Assembly (NCBI GenBank): GCA_910584785.1
Contig: CAJUDX010000072.1
Location: forward strand, 1-14,430
Source: an uncultured Lachnospiraceae bacterium
GTDB lineage: Bacteria > Bacillota > Clostridia > Lachnospirales > Lachnospiraceae
Length of the DNA: 14,430 bases
Reading direction: 5' to 3'
In this document: positions 13,152 to 14,430 of the stretch, piece after piece
How the letters are laid out: the number at the start of each line of letters is the position of its first letter
Position numbering within the stretch: position 1 is the first letter of the stretch
Notes under the pieces: model-generated
What the model saw: the letters and a program-made list of their open reading frames with translations, nothing else
Told to the model about the DNA's origin: nothing
Databases searched by the model: none
Program-made: the position numbers and the translations under genes

Positions 13152-13319
13152 CTAAAACCTTACGCTTGCTAGGAATTTTCCAAAGATTTTCCGACCTGCT
13201 TTATCATATTTATATGTATATGTACCCTCAGGAATCCTTGCAATAACATGTCCTGCTTCGTTTAACTGTTCTTTCTGGAATTCATATTTTATAAGATTTT
13301 TAATAGCCTGATCAACCAT
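13152..13319 (-). CDS. Small hypothetical protein, 55 aa
   Basis: The ORF starts at ATG (complement 13317-13319) with MVDQAIKNLIKYEFQKEQL, and ends at TAG (13152-13154). An AAGGAG site (complement 13330-13335) is 10 nt upstream. The product is basic and soluble, with an N-terminal helix rich in K and Q followed by a beta-like 'GTYTYKYDKAGR' segment, and it has no membrane segment. The stop lies 14 bp before the AraC start, and a promoter is predicted about 100 bp upstream, so the two are likely co-transcribed. I do not recognise the family. A role as a partner of the regulator is possible but unsupported. Confidence 0.5.
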   Translation of the reverse strand: MVDQAIKNLIKYEFQKEQLNEAGHVIARIPEGTYTYKYDKAGRKIFGKFLASVRF

Positions 13320-13424
13320 TTACCAAATTCTCCTTGTTTTTTTCTGGGGTATGTCTGAAAACTGATATCATTAAAAGTTATTTAGATAAATATACATAAT
13401 ATTGTCCACTCTGTTATTGTATTC

Positions 13425-13453
13425 AGTTTAGCATATTTACAGGAGGTTTACAA
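13425..13453 (-). promoter_or_regulatory. Predicted promoter for the 55-codon ORF and araC-type gene
   Basis: On the minus strand TTGTAA (complement 13448-13453) is followed after 17 nt by TAAACT (complement 13425-13430), with TGC immediately before the -10 giving an extended -10. It would give a leader of about 100 nt before the 55-codon ORF. Confidence 0.45.
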
Positions 13454-13907
13454 GATTCTATGCATAAAAAATCAAAAAGAGTAAAAAAATATCAGTGAAA
13501 TACTCCATTCTATGGTATCTTGACTACTGCGTAACAAACCTGTGGTAATTATCCGAGGGAGCATAAACTGCCTATCTTGGATTTCCTTATGTTGGAAAAG
13601 CCTACGTTGGATAATCCAACGCAATTAAATAAAGAAATAAATAACTAAAGAAATATCAAATACGGATTTAATCAAATACCCATTCCCTTCCTATCTGTTC
13701 CCTAACCCCTCTCCTTTTGAGCAAGGCAAAGCGGCAGAGCCGCTGTAATGCCACTTAAATCAAGCGAGAAACACACTTTATTGTGCAACATTCCATAATG
13801 GATAGAGAGCGTAAGCGGTTTATCCGATTGTGCTCTCTTGGCTGCCCGACAGCAAAGACAGGGAGTGGTTCACATTTTATCCTTGACGGCTTTTTCTGGC
13901 TTTGCTA
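13454..13907. other. Non-coding, hairpin-bearing boundary region
   Basis: I find no credible gene here. Visible structure includes the palindrome CGTTGGAT-A-ATCCAACG (13605-13621), with two further TTGGA copies just upstream; AGCGGC-AGA-GCCGCT (13730-13744); and AGAGAGC (13804-13810) pairing with GCTCTCT (13832-13838). An open + strand frame at 13783-13968 overlaps the Orf8-like gene and has no ribosome site, so it is not called. The transition from chromosome to mobile-element DNA probably lies somewhere in this stretch, but no att site or direct repeat marks it. Confidence 0.5.
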
Positions 13908-14111
13908 CTACCTGTCAAAATGGAATTGCAGGATAGCTTTGATAAGCTGTGCTTTCAAACGGTCTTGAATATCGTTATTAATATGTCCGCGATAGGTAGA
14001 CAGATATTTAATCCGCGCTGTGTAATGTCGCAGTACCGCGTCTATGGCTTCCGGCTCGCCGGCAACAGCTTTCTCAATGGTTTCAAAGGGTATCAGTTTC
14101 TTATTCCTCAT
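13908..14111 (-). CDS. Orf8-like helix-turn-helix protein of conjugative transposons
   Basis: The 67-aa product has the pattern 'IPFETIEKAVAGEPEAIDAVLRHYTARIKYLS', followed by 'INNDIQDRLKAQLIKAILQF'. This is the small Tn916 Orf8-type HTH family found beside a sigma-like protein in Tn916-family and related conjugative transposons. It is thought to take part in control of the element. Its ATG overlaps the end of the sigma-like gene by 11 bp (ATGAGGAATAA), which is the usual arrangement and implies coupled translation. The length is normal for the family and the gene appears intact. In complete elements excisionase and integrase genes usually lie nearby downstream, but none is seen here. Confidence 0.8.
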   Translation of the reverse strand: MRNKKLIPFETIEKAVAGEPEAIDAVLRHYTARIKYLSTYRGHINNDIQDRLKAQLIKAILQFHFDR

Positions 14112-14398
14112 GTTTTGTTTTCTCCAGTTCTTTTCTTAACTGCTTCAATGCCGCCAGTTTCCAGTAGTTGACTGCACTTCTGCTTCTTTTGTATTCATTC
14201 CCGATTTTTCTTTCGCTGTAACCGAGGAAGAAATTCATCAGCAGAACAGTACGCCTTTGTTCTGACAGATTAGCTAATGCGTCGGCTAACCGTTTACTTG
14301 TAACGACAACTTCTTTCCCTTGCACGACAAAAACCGTCGGCTTTTTTTCTTTTGCCGTCGTCCGGCAGATTTACACAGATGTTAAATTGTTTATACAT
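14101..14398 (-). pseudogene. Tn916-type sigma-70 region 4 protein, apparently frameshifted
   Basis: Residues after the break read 'VVVTSKRLADALANLSEQRR', then 'YSERKIGNEYKRSRSAVNYWKL', a sigma-70 region 4 type HTH as in the regulatory sigma-like proteins of conjugative transposons. The likely start is ATG 14398, giving MYKQFNICVNLPDDGKRKK. That frame then meets seven A's (T's at 14342-14348 on the + strand) and runs into a stop about 15 codons later. Removing one A would join it smoothly to PTVFVVQGKEVVV and restore about 98 aa. Without that, the downstream frame offers only a GTG start at 14325, giving a 74-aa protein that still holds the HTH. A true frameshift, a sequencing error in the homopolymer, or polymerase slippage could each explain it. 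Confidence 0.6.
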
Positions 14399-14430
14399 AA
14401 GAGTATTTCTTCAAATCGTTGTAAATTCGA

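Noticed and set aside
13457..13498. 12-codon ORF after AGGAGG at 13441
   Set aside because: The spacing from the ribosome-like motif is too long, the peptide is only lysine-rich filler, and the motif lies inside a promoter on the other strand.
13783..13968. 61-codon + strand ORF at the mobile-element border
   Set aside because: It begins at a GTG without a ribosome site, is compositionally odd, and overlaps the intact Orf8-like gene on the opposite strand.

Overview
The window looks like chromosomal DNA of an anaerobic low-to-mid GC Firmicute, most likely a Lachnospiraceae-type Clostridium. The reasons are strong purine-rich AGGAGG-type ribosome binding sites, a high-molecular-weight-rubredoxin-type flavoprotein, a bacteriohemerythrin, a 2,4-diaminopentanoate-dehydrogenase-like protein, and a Tn916-type sigma/HTH gene pair. 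This assignment is an inference; no rRNA or other marker gene is present.

Layout. Positions 1-560 are non-coding: a terminator for a gene to the left, a possible structured RNA, and a candidate sigma-D (FliA-type) motility promoter for an unrecognised 294-aa protein (579-1463). A secreted stalk-domain-like protein (1582-2187) and a monocistronic diaminopentanoate-dehydrogenase-like oxidoreductase (2332-3357) with its own promoter and terminator follow.

The centre of the window (3713-10725) is a complete four-gene Wadjet (JetABCD) plasmid-defence operon, best matching the type II layout: JetA (MukF-like kleisin), JetB (MukE-like), JetC (SMC/MukB-like ATPase with Walker A, signature and Walker B) and JetD (Toprim nuclease with its E and DxD residues visible). 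Wadjet itself is a described system. What is unusual is a 278-bp purine-rich gap between jetC and jetD that holds about six copies of a 26-bp tandem repeat. Three of these repeats spell 8- or 9-codon minicistrons, joined by TAATG stop/start overlaps. A 24-codon ORF with a good ribosome site overlaps the end of jetD.

To the right are a hemerythrin gene (11028-11450, +) and, convergent to it, a flavin reductase-rubredoxin fusion (Hrb-like, minus strand). A 107-bp near-palindrome with IS-like ends separates them. Both proteins fit oxygen/NO handling in an anaerobe. Upstream of the Hrb-like gene on the minus strand are an AraC-family regulator and a 55-codon ORF that probably shares its transcript.

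The right edge (13908-14398, minus strand) carries a conjugative-transposon-type sigma factor and an overlapping Orf8-like HTH gene. The sigma gene appears broken by one extra base in an A7 run. No integrase or excisionase is visible, so this is either the edge of an element extending to the right or a decaying remnant. About 450 bp of non-coding, hairpin-bearing DNA separates it from the AraC block.
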